Origin: DASZIT01 sp963709665
GTDB taxonomy: Bacteria; Actinomycetota; Acidimicrobiia; Acidimicrobiales; RAAP-2
DNA: 64,000 bases
NCBI GenBank assembly: GCA_963709665.1
Contig: CAVPWU010000004.1
Location: 1 to 64,000, forward strand
Direction of reading: 5' to 3'
Part shown: one piece after another, positions 8,071-16,765 of the stretch
How the letters are laid out: the number at the start of each line of letters is the position of its first letter
How positions within the stretch are numbered: the stretch's first letter is position 1
Notes under the pieces: generated by a model
The model's database searches: none
Told to the model about the DNA's origin: nothing
Seen by the model: only the letters and a program-made list of their open reading frames with translations
Program-made: the position numbers and the translations under genes

Positions 8071-8399
8071 TGGCGCTCCTCCCTGGCGAGTTCGCCGACC
8101 TCGAGCCGTTCGCCGAGACGTGGTGTCTCTCCACCGAGGTGGAGCGGTACGCCCGGCGACTCGACTCCACCATGGCCGACATGCTTGCCTTCTACGACGC
8201 CGCCAACCCCCGCATGGAGGCGGCGATGACCCATCTCGAGCGGTACCCGCTCGAGGATCTGCCCGAGGACGCCAGCCACCTCCTCCACCTCCTCTACTCG
8301 CTGATCACGGTGTCCTTCCCCGCCGAGGCCTGGGGCCAGGCCCGGGTGCCGGATACCGGCTCGGCGTCCTTCGACTGCATCGTCGAGCCGACACCATGA
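8070..8399 (+). CDS. small conserved Rieske-associated protein, unknown function (copy 2)
   Basis: Protein of 109 residues whose ATG shares its A with the stop codon of Rieske copy 2. Homologous to the 5600 protein throughout (LLPGEFADLEPFAETWCLST, then MADMLAFYDAANPRMEAAM). No known domain recognised. Presence of one copy directly after each Rieske gene indicates that the pair was duplicated as a unit. Confidence 0.75.
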   Translation: MALLPGEFADLEPFAETWCLSTEVERYARRLDSTMADMLAFYDAANPRMEAAMTHLERYPLEDLPEDASHLLHLLYSLITVSFPAEAWGQARVPDTGSASFDCIVEPTP

Positions 8400-9661
8400 G
8401 TGACACCGAAACCCAGACCGGTGAACCGGTTGTCCTGCGGGCCGACCGATGGGTCGACGTGGAGGCCGGCGAGGTCCGGTCGCCCGGCTATGTGGCGGTG
8501 GAGGATGGTCGCATCACCTCGGTCGGCGCCGAGCCTCCTCCCGGCCCGGCCCGGGAGATCGATCTCGGCGACCTCACGCTGCTGCCGGGGCTGATGGACA
8601 TGGAGATCAACCTCCTCATCGGAGGTCCCGAGACTCCCACCGGCCTGCCTCTGCCCATGCACGGCGTGCAGGACGATCCCGTCTACCGGACCCTGCGCGG
8701 CACGGTGAACGCCCGCACCACCCTGCTGGCCGGGTTCACCACCGTCCGCAACCTGGGCCTGATGGTCAAGACCGGTGGCTACCCGCTGGACGTGGACCTG
8801 GGCCGGTCGATCGACAACGGGTGGGTGGTCGGCCCCCGGGTGGTCCCCGCTGCCCACGCCATCACCCCCACCGGGGGCCACCTCGACCCGACCATGTTCC
8901 AGCGGTTCGCCCCCGGCGTGCTCCCGCTCAGCGTGGAGGAGGGTATCGCCAACGGCGTGTCCGAGGTCCGTAAGTGTGTCCGCTACCAGATCAAGTACGG
9001 CGCCCGGGTCATCAAGATCTCCGCCTCCGGCGGGGTGATGTCCCACAGCGGGGCGGCGGGCGCCCAGCAGTACTCCGACGAGGAGCTCAACGCCATCGTC
9101 GACGAGGCCCACCGGGCCGGCATCCGGGTGGCCGCCCACGCCCACGGGGATGCCGGCATCCGGGCCTGCATCCGGGCGGGGGTGGACTGCATCGAGCATG
9201 GCTCATTGGCCAGCGACGACACCATCCAGATGATGGTGGAGCACGGGACCTTCCTGGTCCCGACCAGCTACCTGTCGGAGGGCCTGGACGTGTCCCGGGC
9301 GGCCCCCGAACTCCAGGCCAAGGCGGCCGAGGTGTTCCCCCAGGCCCGGGCCATGCTGGGTAAGGCCATCGCCGCCGGCGTCAAGATCGCCTGCGGGACC
9401 GATGCCCCGGCCATCCCCCACGGTGCCAACGCCAAGGAGCTATGGGCCATGGTCGACCGCGGCATGACCCCGATGCAGGCGCTGCAGGCAGCCACCGTCA
9501 CCAGCTCCGAGCTCATCGACCGCAGCCACGATCTCGGGCGTCTGGCCCCCGGCTACCACGCCGACATCATCGCCGTTCCCGGCGACCCGTCCACCGACAT
9601 CACCCTCACCCAGGACGTCCGCTTCGTCATGAAGGCCGGACAGATCTACCTGGGTGCCTAG
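8396..9661 (+). CDS. amidohydrolase-superfamily protein lacking the HxH metal pair
   Basis: Protein of 421 residues; ATG overlaps the previous stop. The fold is that of imidazolonepropionase/prolidase-type amidohydrolases: VAVEDGRITSVG N-terminal sheet, LLPGLMDME at the entrance of the barrel, KISASGGV (possible bridging Lys), VAAHAHGDAG, CIEHGS and CGTDAPA. However, the usual GLID-HxH motif reads GLMDMEINLL, so the first two metal-binding histidines are replaced by Glu and Asn. The other ligands (two His, one Asp) remain. It may bind one metal or use altered chemistry. A hydrolytic step late in the pathway is inferred from the operon. Confidence 0.82.
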   Translation: MSDTETQTGEPVVLRADRWVDVEAGEVRSPGYVAVEDGRITSVGAEPPPGPAREIDLGDLTLLPGLMDMEINLLIGGPETPTGLPLPMHGVQDDPVYRTLRGTVNARTTLLAGFTTVRNLGLMVKTGGYPLDVDLGRSIDNGWVVGPRVVPAAHAITPTGGHLDPTMFQRFAPGVLPLSVEEGIANGVSEVRKCVRYQIKYGARVIKISASGGVMSHSGAAGAQQYSDEELNAIVDEAHRAGIRVAAHAHGDAGIRACIRAGVDCIEHGSLASDDTIQMMVEHGTFLVPTSYLSEGLDVSRAAPELQAKAAEVFPQARAMLGKAIAAGVKIACGTDAPAIPHGANAKELWAMVDRGMTPMQALQAATVTSSELIDRSHDLGRLAPGYHADIIAVPGDPSTDITLTQDVRFVMKAGQIYLGA

Positions 9662-9676
9662 ACAAGGAGTGCTGAT

Positions 9677-9982
9677 ATGCCCAAGGGAATCCTGGTCGTC
9701 ACGTCCCGCCCCGAGTCAGCCGACACGGTCGACGAGCTGCACCGTTGGTACGACGAGGTCCACCTTCCGGAGATCCTCGGAGTGGCCGGCTTCCTTTCCG
9801 CCCGCCGTTTCCAAGCCGCCGATGGTGAGTCTTTTCTGGCCGTTTACGAATTGGAGGATGTGGACGTGGCCCGTTCGGCGATGGCCGATGCTCAGGGGGC
9901 CGGGAAGATGACCCGACCCTCTGGCGTCTGTCTCGACCCCCCGCCGTCGGCGGAGTGGTTCACCGACCTCACCGATTGGTGA
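9677..9982 (+). CDS. small dimeric alpha-beta barrel (EthD-like) protein
   Basis: Protein of 101 residues, ATG 9677 with an AAGGAG site. The pattern ILVVTSRPESADTVDELHRWYDEVHLPEIL, then GFLSARRF, then FLAVYELE matches small ferredoxin-like (dimeric alpha-beta barrel) proteins of the EthD type, which often carry WYDEVHLPE. Such proteins assist or perform degradation steps on hydrophobic compounds. Catalytic role unproven. Confidence 0.7.
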   Translation: MPKGILVVTSRPESADTVDELHRWYDEVHLPEILGVAGFLSARRFQAADGESFLAVYELEDVDVARSAMADAQGAGKMTRPSGVCLDPPPSAEWFTDLTDW

Positions 9983-11439
9983 TGCTGGCCGACCGGGACG
10001 AGATCTTCGTCGGTGGCCACTGGCGTCGGCCGTCGGGGAGCGAACCCATCGAGATCATCTCGCCCCACTCCGGCGAGGTCATCGCTCGATGTGCGGCCGC
10101 CGGCTCCGCCGACGTCCACGACGCCGTCGTGGCGGCGAAAGCCGCCTTCGACAACGGGTGCTGGTCCGGGAGGGAGCCGGTCGAGCGGGTTGGAGCCATC
10201 CGGCGCCTGATCGACCTCTACGGCGAGCGGCGCTCGGAGATAGCAATGACGATCTCCGCGGAGATGGGAGCGCCGATCACCTTCGCCCAGCGGGCCCACG
10301 TCGGGATGCCGTGGGCGATGATGCGGGCCATCGCCGACCTCGCTGAGCGCCATCAGTGGAGCGAGCACCGTCCCGGCACCTTCGGGGGCGAGGTCATCAT
10401 CGACAAACGCCCTGCCGGCGTCGTTGCCGCTGTGGTGCCCTGGAACATGCCCCAGTTCCTCATCGTCATCAAGCTGGTGCCCGCCCTCCTGGCCGGCTGC
10501 TCCGTGGTCCTGAAGCCGTCTCCCGAGACGCCCATCGACGCCTTGCAGATCGCCGAGCTCGTCGAGCAGGCAGGAATCCCCGCCGGGGTCCTCAGTGTGA
10601 TCCCCGGTGGCGCTCAGGTCGGCGAGCAGCTCGTCGGCCATCCGCTGGTCGACAAGGTCTCCTTCACCGGTTCGACGGCGGCGGGCCGGCGGGTCGCTGA
10701 GATCTGCGCCGCCAACCTCACGCCGGTCGCCCTCGAACTGGGAGGCAAGTCGGCCGCCATCGCCCTCGACGACGCCGACCCGGGTGGGGTCGCCGATGCC
10801 ATCCGCATCGCCAGCCTCAGCAACAGTGGGCAGCTCTGCAACGCCCTGACTCGCATCGTGGTGCCGGCGGCGCGCCAAGCCGACTACGTCGAGGCCCTGA
10901 CCCAGGTCATCTCGTCGCTGCGGGTCGGAGACCCCAGTGATCCTGACACCGACCTCGGACCGCTGGTCTCGGAACGACAGCAGCACCGGGTCTGGGAGGC
11001 CATCGAAGGTGGAGTCAAGGAGGGAGCCACGCTGGTCTCCGGTGGTGTCGGCCGGCCCGACGAGCAGACACGGGGTTGGTACGTCCGACCCACGCTGCTT
11101 GCCGATGCTGACAACGGAATGGGTGTCGCTCAGCAGGAGATATTCGGCCCCGTGTTGACGGTGATTCCGTACGCCGATGAGGCCGATGCCGTGCGGATCG
11201 CCAACGACTCCCCCTATGGACTCGCCGGATCGGTGTTCACCACCGATGTGGAGCGGGGGCTGGCGCTCGCCGGCCAGATCCGCACGGGCACGTTCGGCAT
11301 CAACCAGGGCTATGCCATGGACCCTTCCGCGCCGTTCGGCGGCGTGAAAGCGAGCGGCTACGGCCGGGAGCTCGGTCCGGAAGGCCTCGACACCTACACC
11401 CAGTCGATCGCAATCTCGGTGGCCCCAGAGGTCCATTGA
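9982..11439 (+). CDS. NAD(P)-dependent aldehyde dehydrogenase
   Basis: Protein of 485 residues. ATG 9982 overlaps the previous stop; the frame is open slightly further upstream. Motifs: VVPWNMPQFL and KPSPETP (cofactor site), FTGSTAAGRRV, LELGGKS (general base Glu), NSGQLCNALTR (catalytic Cys), EIFGPVLTV and PFGGVKASGYGRELG near the C-terminus. Full length for the superfamily. It probably oxidises an aldehyde released by ring or side-chain cleavage to the acid. Confidence 0.9.
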   Translation: MLADRDEIFVGGHWRRPSGSEPIEIISPHSGEVIARCAAAGSADVHDAVVAAKAAFDNGCWSGREPVERVGAIRRLIDLYGERRSEIAMTISAEMGAPITFAQRAHVGMPWAMMRAIADLAERHQWSEHRPGTFGGEVIIDKRPAGVVAAVVPWNMPQFLIVIKLVPALLAGCSVVLKPSPETPIDALQIAELVEQAGIPAGVLSVIPGGAQVGEQLVGHPLVDKVSFTGSTAAGRRVAEICAANLTPVALELGGKSAAIALDDADPGGVADAIRIASLSNSGQLCNALTRIVVPAARQADYVEALTQVISSLRVGDPSDPDTDLGPLVSERQQHRVWEAIEGGVKEGATLVSGGVGRPDEQTRGWYVRPTLLADADNGMGVAQQEIFGPVLTVIPYADEADAVRIANDSPYGLAGSVFTTDVERGLALAGQIRTGTFGINQGYAMDPSAPFGGVKASGYGRELGPEGLDTYTQSIAISVAPEVH

Positions 11440-11480
11440 CGAAACGGCCACCTTGGAGTGGCCTGACAAAGGAGATCCAC

Positions 11481-12677
11481 ATGTCGACCAGCACCGGCAG
11501 CGACGTCTACTACGACCCGTATGACGTCACCATCACGGCCGACCCGTATCCCGTGTACCGCAGATTGAGAGAAGAGGCACCGCTGTACTTCAACGAACAG
11601 TACGACTTCTATGCCGTCAGCCGCTTTGAAGACGTCCAGCGGGGGTTCCTGGCGCCACAAACCTTCATTTCAGGACGGGGCGGGATCCTCGAACTCATCA
11701 AGGCGAACATCGAGATGCCTCCCGGAGTGATCCTGTTCGAGGACCCACCCTCCCACACCGTCCATCGCCGGATGCTGTCGCGGGCGTTCACACCGCGCCG
11801 TGTCGCGGAGTTGGAGATCAAGGTCCGCGACTTCTGTGCTCGGAGCCTGGATCCCCTCGTAGGCACAGGTGGTTTCGACTTCATCGCGGACCTTGGTGCG
11901 CAGGTGCCCATGAAGACCATCGGGATGCTCCTCGGGATTCCCGACGCCGACCAGGAGGCGCTCCGGGACAAGTCAATGGCCGCCATGGAGACGGAGGCTG
12001 GCAAGCCCCTCGAGTTCGACACCTTCTTGGTACTCAGCGAGGCGTTCGCCGACTACATCGATTGGCGTTCCACTCACCCCTCGGACGATCTGATGACCGA
12101 GCTTCTCCAGGCGGAGTTCGAGGACGAGACCGGGACGGTTCGACACCTGAGCCGAGATGAGCTGCTGAACTATTTGAACGTACTCGCCGGGGCCGGCAAC
12201 GAGACCACCAACCGCCTGATCGGTTGGACCGGCAAGACACTCGGGGATCATCCCGATCAGCGGAGGGAGCTGGCGGCCGATCCGTCACTCCTTCCCGAAG
12301 CCTTGGAAGAGGTGCTGCGGTTCGAGCCCCCGGCACCGCACGTGGGTCGCTACGTGGCTGAAGATGCCGAGTTCTACGGCCAAACCGTGCCGGAAGGAAG
12401 CGCGATCCTCTTCCTCGTCGGATCGGGGAACCGAGACGACCGTCGATTTCCGGATGGCGACAGCTTCGATATCCATCGGGCGGATGGTCAGCACATCACC
12501 TTCGGCCACGGGATTCACTTCTGTATGGGCGCGGCACTGGCTCGGCTGGAGGGACGAATCGCATTTGAGGAGGTTCTGAAGCGATTTCCCGACTGGGAAG
12601 TCGACACAGACAACGCCGTGCTCTCCCAGACGTCGACCGTTCGCGGATGGGATTCGCTGCCCGTCTTCACAATGTGA
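11481..12677 (+). CDS. cytochrome P450
   Basis: Protein of 398 residues; ATG 11481 after an AAGGAGA site. Signature parts: AGAGNETTNRLIGW (I-helix oxygen-activating AG-ETT), EEVLRFEPP (K-helix ExxR), and FGHGIHFCMGAALARLE (heme-thiolate Cys). Clearly paralogous to the P450 at 49114 (shared DVYYDPYD/DLYYDPYD start, MPPGV, FTP-R, TSTVRGWDS end). Soluble bacterial P450 that would hydroxylate a hydrophobic substrate; no dedicated ferredoxin is nearby. Last gene of the operon that starts at 1894. Confidence 0.9.
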   Translation: MSTSTGSDVYYDPYDVTITADPYPVYRRLREEAPLYFNEQYDFYAVSRFEDVQRGFLAPQTFISGRGGILELIKANIEMPPGVILFEDPPSHTVHRRMLSRAFTPRRVAELEIKVRDFCARSLDPLVGTGGFDFIADLGAQVPMKTIGMLLGIPDADQEALRDKSMAAMETEAGKPLEFDTFLVLSEAFADYIDWRSTHPSDDLMTELLQAEFEDETGTVRHLSRDELLNYLNVLAGAGNETTNRLIGWTGKTLGDHPDQRRELAADPSLLPEALEEVLRFEPPAPHVGRYVAEDAEFYGQTVPEGSAILFLVGSGNRDDRRFPDGDSFDIHRADGQHITFGHGIHFCMGAALARLEGRIAFEEVLKRFPDWEVDTDNAVLSQTSTVRGWDSLPVFTM

Positions 12678-12683
12678 CCTGAT

Positions 12684-12699
12684 CCGCCCGTTCCGGCGG
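12684..12699 (+). terminator. possible terminator hairpin after P450
   Basis: CCGCC-N6-GGCGG inverted repeat seven bases after the P450 stop. No U-run follows, so it could instead be an mRNA 3' stabiliser. Confidence 0.35.
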
Positions 12700-12721
12700 G
12701 GTGGTTCGGGGGCGTCAACTC

Positions 12722-13437
12722 CTCGGGACCGGGTGCCCAGAGGCGGCCCACCACGACCCCTCGACTGCCTCGACGAAGTCGGCGTGGCCGGTGCTCTGGA
12801 TCGGGCGGTCCGGTGGGTCAGAATCGGATCTCAGGGCACGACTCCCACGGCCCCGTGGGTCTGGGACCCCGGGCGATACGGCATGGCCCCGCTCCGTGCC
12901 CCCGCGGCGATCACCAGGTACCAGTGCCCGTCGTGCTCGAAGACGTGGGGGCTTCCGGATACTGCAGGCCGGTCCCACTCCAACTCAGCACCGGGCCTCG
13001 AGAGGGTCTCCGGTTCTGTCGTCGATCCGGCAGCGGCCGATGCCCCCCAGGCCGGAGAAGTGGACCCAACAGTTCCCGTCGGGTCCCAGGCGATGTCCGG
13101 ATCGATTCCCGGGAGCTCCAGACGTACGGGGTCGCTCCAGGGCTCCGCCGGGGGGGCCGGTGGTCACGAAGAAGTTCTCCATCCGATCGTCGAGGGCGTT
13201 GGTGGTGATCATCCAGCACCGATCGCCGTGGCTCCGGATGGTGGGGGCGTAGATGCCGAGGGAGGCCCAGCTGTGAACGTTGGTCAGGTCCAGCCGACTC
13301 GGCCGATCGTGCACATTTCCGATCTGGTGCCAGTCGACGAGGTTGTCTGAGCGGAACAGGGGTACCCCGGGAAAGTAGGTCGGCGCGAAGATCGGTTCGT
13401 CGAGGCGAGGACGGAGTGGCGCGTGGCGGGTGCGCAT
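12722..13437 (-). pseudogene. glycoside hydrolase family 43-like gene, decayed
   Basis: Relic of a GH43 beta-xylosidase/arabinosidase. In one frame, YFPGVPLFRSDNLVDWHQIG, RPSRLDL, LGIYAPTIRSHGDRCWMITT and DGNCWVHFSGLGGIGRCRID match the family N-terminal propeller (FPGVP..S.DLV.W; GI.AP). Intervening parts (WSDPVRLELPGIDPDIAWDP; PHVFEHDGHWYLVIAAG; STGHADFVEAVEGSWWA) lie in other frames, so several frameshifts are present. The N-terminal catalytic Asp segment and the C-terminal half are missing. It does not fit the surrounding oxidative genes and marks an old insertion or cut point. Confidence 0.7.
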
Positions 13438-13464
13438 CTATCTCACCTCGGCATCGTCGCACAT

Positions 13465-14178
13465 TCAATGGGCGAGGCGTCCGAGCGGATCGATCGGGCT
13501 GCGGAGGGAAAGCCCGCCGTCGCAGATGAGCACCTGGCCGGTGACCCAGGCGGTCTCGTGGAGAGCCAGGATCGCCTCGGCGATGTCGTCGGGGGTACCA
13601 AGCCGGCCGAGGGCGGTGCGCTCCGATACGCCTGCCAACCACCCTCGGTCACGGGGCGCCGGACCGAGCATGGGCGTATCGGTGACTCCCGGCGCCACGC
13701 CGTTGACCCGCACCTTGGGCGCCAGCTCCAATGCCGCCACCGCAATCACCATGTCGAGGGCCGCCTTCGATACGCAGTAGAGGCCCATGGATCGGTCTGC
13801 CAATCGAGCGCTCACGCTGCTTGTCGCCACGATGGAACCGCCGTCGCTGTCGATCATTCGGCGCGCCAGCGCCCGAATGACCAGCCAGACGCCCTTGGCA
13901 TTGGTCCCCACCACTCGGTCCCAGGCGTCGGCCGGGGCATCGAGGAGGAATGCGGAATGCCCGATCCCGGCGGTCACGGTCACCAATGACGGGACTCCGA
14001 TACGTTCGACCGTGGCGTCGGTGGCTTGGTCGACCTGAGTGGCATCGGTGATGTCACAGCGAATGTCAGCCCCGTCACCGAGGTCCCAGGTCAACACCTC
14101 GACCCCTTGAAGGCGCTGCCGTTCGGCGACCGCGGCGCCGATTCCGGACCCGCCTCCCACGACCACGGCGGTGGTCAT
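13465..14178 (-). CDS. SDR family oxidoreductase
   Basis: Protein of 237 residues. The cofactor motif VVVGGGSGIGAAVAE, CDITDA, VTAGIGHS (NAG-like), SSVSARLAD and YCVSKAALDMV (Y/K pair) are all present, and the C-terminus WVTGQVLICDGG is typical. Complete and probably functional. Its start overlaps the stop of the TetR gene at 14175 (4 bp), so both form one transcript on the minus strand. Confidence 0.85.
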   Translation of the reverse strand: MTTAVVVGGGSGIGAAVAERQRLQGVEVLTWDLGDGADIRCDITDATQVDQATDATVERIGVPSLVTVTAGIGHSAFLLDAPADAWDRVVGTNAKGVWLVIRALARRMIDSDGGSIVATSSVSARLADRSMGLYCVSKAALDMVIAVAALELAPKVRVNGVAPGVTDTPMLGPAPRDRGWLAGVSERTALGRLGTPDDIAEAILALHETAWVTGQVLICDGGLSLRSPIDPLGRLAH

Positions 14179-14753
14179 GGCGCCACACCTCGGAGCACGA
14201 AACCGATTACATCGTCGGCGATGGCCTGGACCGGGCGTGTACTGCCCAGCGAGATCGCGTTGATCCCTACGGTGGTCACCGCACCCAGAATGGCAACGGC
14301 GATGAGACGTGGGTGCTCGATGGGGCGAAGGCTGCCGTCTGCGGCACCCTGCTCCAAGAGGTGGCGGATCGGACCTCGGTAGGCCGCCTCGATCCGCTCG
14401 TCGATGAGTGGCATACGAGCAGCCCGACCGAGGTCGAACTGCAGGGCCCGGCTGGCCGCCGGGTACTCCTCGAAGATGCGCAGGTGGGCCACGATTGCCG
14501 CTCGCAGCCGGTCGGCCGCGCTTCCCTCGGTCTTCAGGGCCTCCTCGATCGCACCGGAGATCTCGTCGAGGATCTCACTGAAGAGGAAGGCAAGGATGTC
14601 CTCCTTTCCGGCGAAGTAGTAATACAGGGTCGCTTTCGGCACGCCGGTGGCCGCCGCGATGTCCTCCATCTTGGTGGCGTCGAGGCCGTACTCGGCCAGG
14701 AGCTGGGCGGCGGCCAGCACCTTGGCACGCATCCCGGTCGGAAGTTCTCGCAT
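14175..14753 (-). CDS. TetR/AcrR family transcriptional regulator
   Basis: Protein of 192 residues; ATG 14753 with an AAGGAGG-like site. HTH: LLAEYGLDATKMEDIAAATG, then VPKATLYYYFAGKEDIL. Divergent from the VOC/BVMO/amidohydrolase operon (start 14826). A 12-bp perfect palindrome lies between the two, so it probably controls both directions, including the SDR downstream of it. Confidence 0.87.
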   Translation of the reverse strand: MRELPTGMRAKVLAAAQLLAEYGLDATKMEDIAAATGVPKATLYYYFAGKEDILAFLFSEILDEISGAIEEALKTEGSAADRLRAAIVAHLRIFEEYPAASRALQFDLGRAARMPLIDERIEAAYRGPIRHLLEQGAADGSLRPIEHPRLIAVAILGAVTTVGINAISLGSTRPVQAIADDVIGFVLRGVAP

Positions 14754-14805
14754 TTCAGGGCCCTCCTTGGTCGGCCGGGGGAAGGGGGTGACATCTCTGG
14801 ACTCG

Positions 14806-14817
14806 GAGTCTAGACTC
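14806..14817. promoter_or_regulatory. palindromic operator between TetR and VOC operon
   Basis: GAGTCTAGACTC is a perfect 12-bp palindrome, flanked by a weaker outer GGAC/GTCC pair. It lies only 9 bp before the VOC start codon and 52 bp before the TetR start. Confidence 0.6.
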
Positions 14818-14825
14818 AGCGTCCA

Positions 14826-15296
14826 ATGAAGGTCATCCATCACTCGGCGATCTGCGTGCGGGACCTCGACCAGAGCCTGGTGTTCTGGCGCGACGGGCTC
14901 GGCTTCGAGGTGCTGATCGACGAGCAGTTCGAGGGCGACTGGCCCACCCTGCTTCACGCGCCGACCAAGTCGTTGCGGTCGGTCTTTCTGGGCGATCCCG
15001 CCGCGCCGGGGTCGGGAATCGTCGAGCTCGTCGACCTCGGCAACGTCCCTGATGTTGAGCGACCGGCGGGTGCGACGGCCACCGCCGGCTTCCTGCTGCT
15101 CTCGGTCATCACCGAGGTGGAGGCCACCCTGGCGAGGCTTCGGAGGGTGCAGCTCGGCGGCACGCCCCGACGTGTGGAGGTCAGCGGTGTGGCCATGGCC
15201 GTGGTTGTCGATCCCGACGGCGTACTGGTCGAGCTCATCGACACCATGGCTGCGCCCAATCTCGACCGGCTGTCATCCGCGGGCACCGGGGCGTGA
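14826..15296 (+). CDS. glyoxalase/bleomycin-resistance (VOC) superfamily protein
   Basis: Protein of 156 residues. It starts MKVIHHSAICVRDLDQSLVF, the usual first VOC strand with His, followed by WRDGLGFEV. The second module ends VVVDPDGVLVELIDT with a metal-type Glu. It may be an epimerase, dioxygenase or lyase; the fold is clear, the reaction is not. Only a short leader separates it from the palindrome at 14806. Confidence 0.8.
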   Translation: MKVIHHSAICVRDLDQSLVFWRDGLGFEVLIDEQFEGDWPTLLHAPTKSLRSVFLGDPAAPGSGIVELVDLGNVPDVERPAGATATAGFLLLSVITEVEATLARLRRVQLGGTPRRVEVSGVAMAVVVDPDGVLVELIDTMAAPNLDRLSSAGTGA

Positions 15297-16765
15297 TCCA
15301 CATCATCGACGTAGCGATCGTGGGTGCCGGGTTCGGGGGGCTGGCCCTCGCCGATCGGCTTGCCGAGGACGGCGTCGACAACGTCGTGCTCTTCGAGCGC
15401 GGCGACGGAGTTGGCGGCACCTGGCGCGCCAACAGTTATCCGGGGGCGGCATGCGACGTCCCATCACACCTGTACAGCCTGTCGACGGCCCCGAACCCCG
15501 ACTGGTCGAGGGCCTATGCCACCCAACCCGAGATCCTCCGATATATCGAGGACTGTTACGACCGGATGGAGGTGCGTCCAAAGGTGCAGCTTGGCACCGA
15601 CATCGTGGCAGCAACCTGGTCTGAGTCCGACCTGCGCTGGGGGCTTCGTGACCGCAACGGCGGTCGATTCGAGGCGTCGGTCCTGGTCACCGCGACCGGG
15701 ATGTTCAATAGCCCGTCGGTTCCAGCGCTCTCCGGCCTGGACAGGTTCGAGGGGACCCAGTTCCACTCGGCCCGCTGGAACCATGACCACGACCTCACTG
15801 GCCGCCGGGTGGCGGTCATCGGCACCGGGGCCAGCTCCATCCAGATCGTTCCGGCCATCGTGGACCGGGTGGCCCACCTCGACCTCTATCAGCGCACGGC
15901 TCCGTGGATCCTTCCTCGTAATGACCCCCCGTACGCCATCGAGCAGCGGCAGGCCTTCGCCACCCACCCCGAGGAGGCCGCCCAACATCGCCAGGGTCTC
16001 TACGAGATGTTCGAACAGACCACCGCCTTCCTCACCGGAGACCCCGGGGCAGCGGCGATCGCCGCCGTCGCCCGCGACTACCTCGAGCGTAAGGTCCCCG
16101 ATCCTGTCCTGCGGGCCAAGCTCACCCCCGACCACCCCTTCGGCTGCACCCGGACCCTGGTGTCCAGCGACTACTACCCGGCGGTCCAGCGCGATCGCGT
16201 GACGCTGGTGACGGAGGGTATCGAGCGAATCACCCCGACCGGGGTGCGGACGGTTGACGGGACCGAGCGGCCCATCGACACGATCATTCTCTGCACCGGA
16301 TTCCGGGCATCCGAGTACCTGAACGGTATTCAGGTGACCGGACGGGATGGCAGGGACATCCATGAGCAGTGGTCCGGCGTGCCCCGGGCGTACCACGGCA
16401 TGGCCGTACCCGGGTTTCCCAACTTCTTCATGATGTACGGGCCGAACACCAACCAGGGTGGGAACTCCATCCTGCTGATCCTTGAGGCCCAGGCCCAGTT
16501 CGTTGCCAGTGCGCTCGGCGCCATGCGGTCGATGAGCGTTTCGTCGGTCGAGGTCAGCACCGGAGCCATGGGCCGGTACGAGCGAGAGCTCGAGCGCGAC
16601 CTCCATGGGACGGTCTGGGCCCAGGGCTGCAGGAGCTATTTCCACAGTGCCACGGGCGACATCGTCACCCAACTACCGCACACCTCCGGCTGGTACGCGG
16701 AGGCCACCCAACAGATCGACAAGGACGACTTCATCTTCGGAGGTGTGACATGCATGACCTCGTGA
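15293..16765 (+). CDS. flavin-dependent Baeyer-Villiger-type monooxygenase
   Basis: Protein of 490 residues, GTG start overlapping the VOC stop. FAD motif VGAGFGGLALA at residues 10-20, the BVMO fingerprint F152-x-G-x3-H158-x3-W162 (FEGTQFHSARW), and a second Rossmann motif VIGTGASSIQ. GTWRANSYPGAACDVPSHLY is typical of class I BVMOs. It would insert oxygen next to a ketone to give an ester or lactone, which the next gene may hydrolyse. Overlaps the next gene by 16 bp. Confidence 0.9.
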   Translation: MIHIIDVAIVGAGFGGLALADRLAEDGVDNVVLFERGDGVGGTWRANSYPGAACDVPSHLYSLSTAPNPDWSRAYATQPEILRYIEDCYDRMEVRPKVQLGTDIVAATWSESDLRWGLRDRNGGRFEASVLVTATGMFNSPSVPALSGLDRFEGTQFHSARWNHDHDLTGRRVAVIGTGASSIQIVPAIVDRVAHLDLYQRTAPWILPRNDPPYAIEQRQAFATHPEEAAQHRQGLYEMFEQTTAFLTGDPGAAAIAAVARDYLERKVPDPVLRAKLTPDHPFGCTRTLVSSDYYPAVQRDRVTLVTEGIERITPTGVRTVDGTERPIDTIILCTGFRASEYLNGIQVTGRDGRDIHEQWSGVPRAYHGMAVPGFPNFFMMYGPNTNQGGNSILLILEAQAQFVASALGAMRSMSVSSVEVSTGAMGRYERELERDLHGTVWAQGCRSYFHSATGDIVTQLPHTSGWYAEATQQIDKDDFIFGGVTCMTS

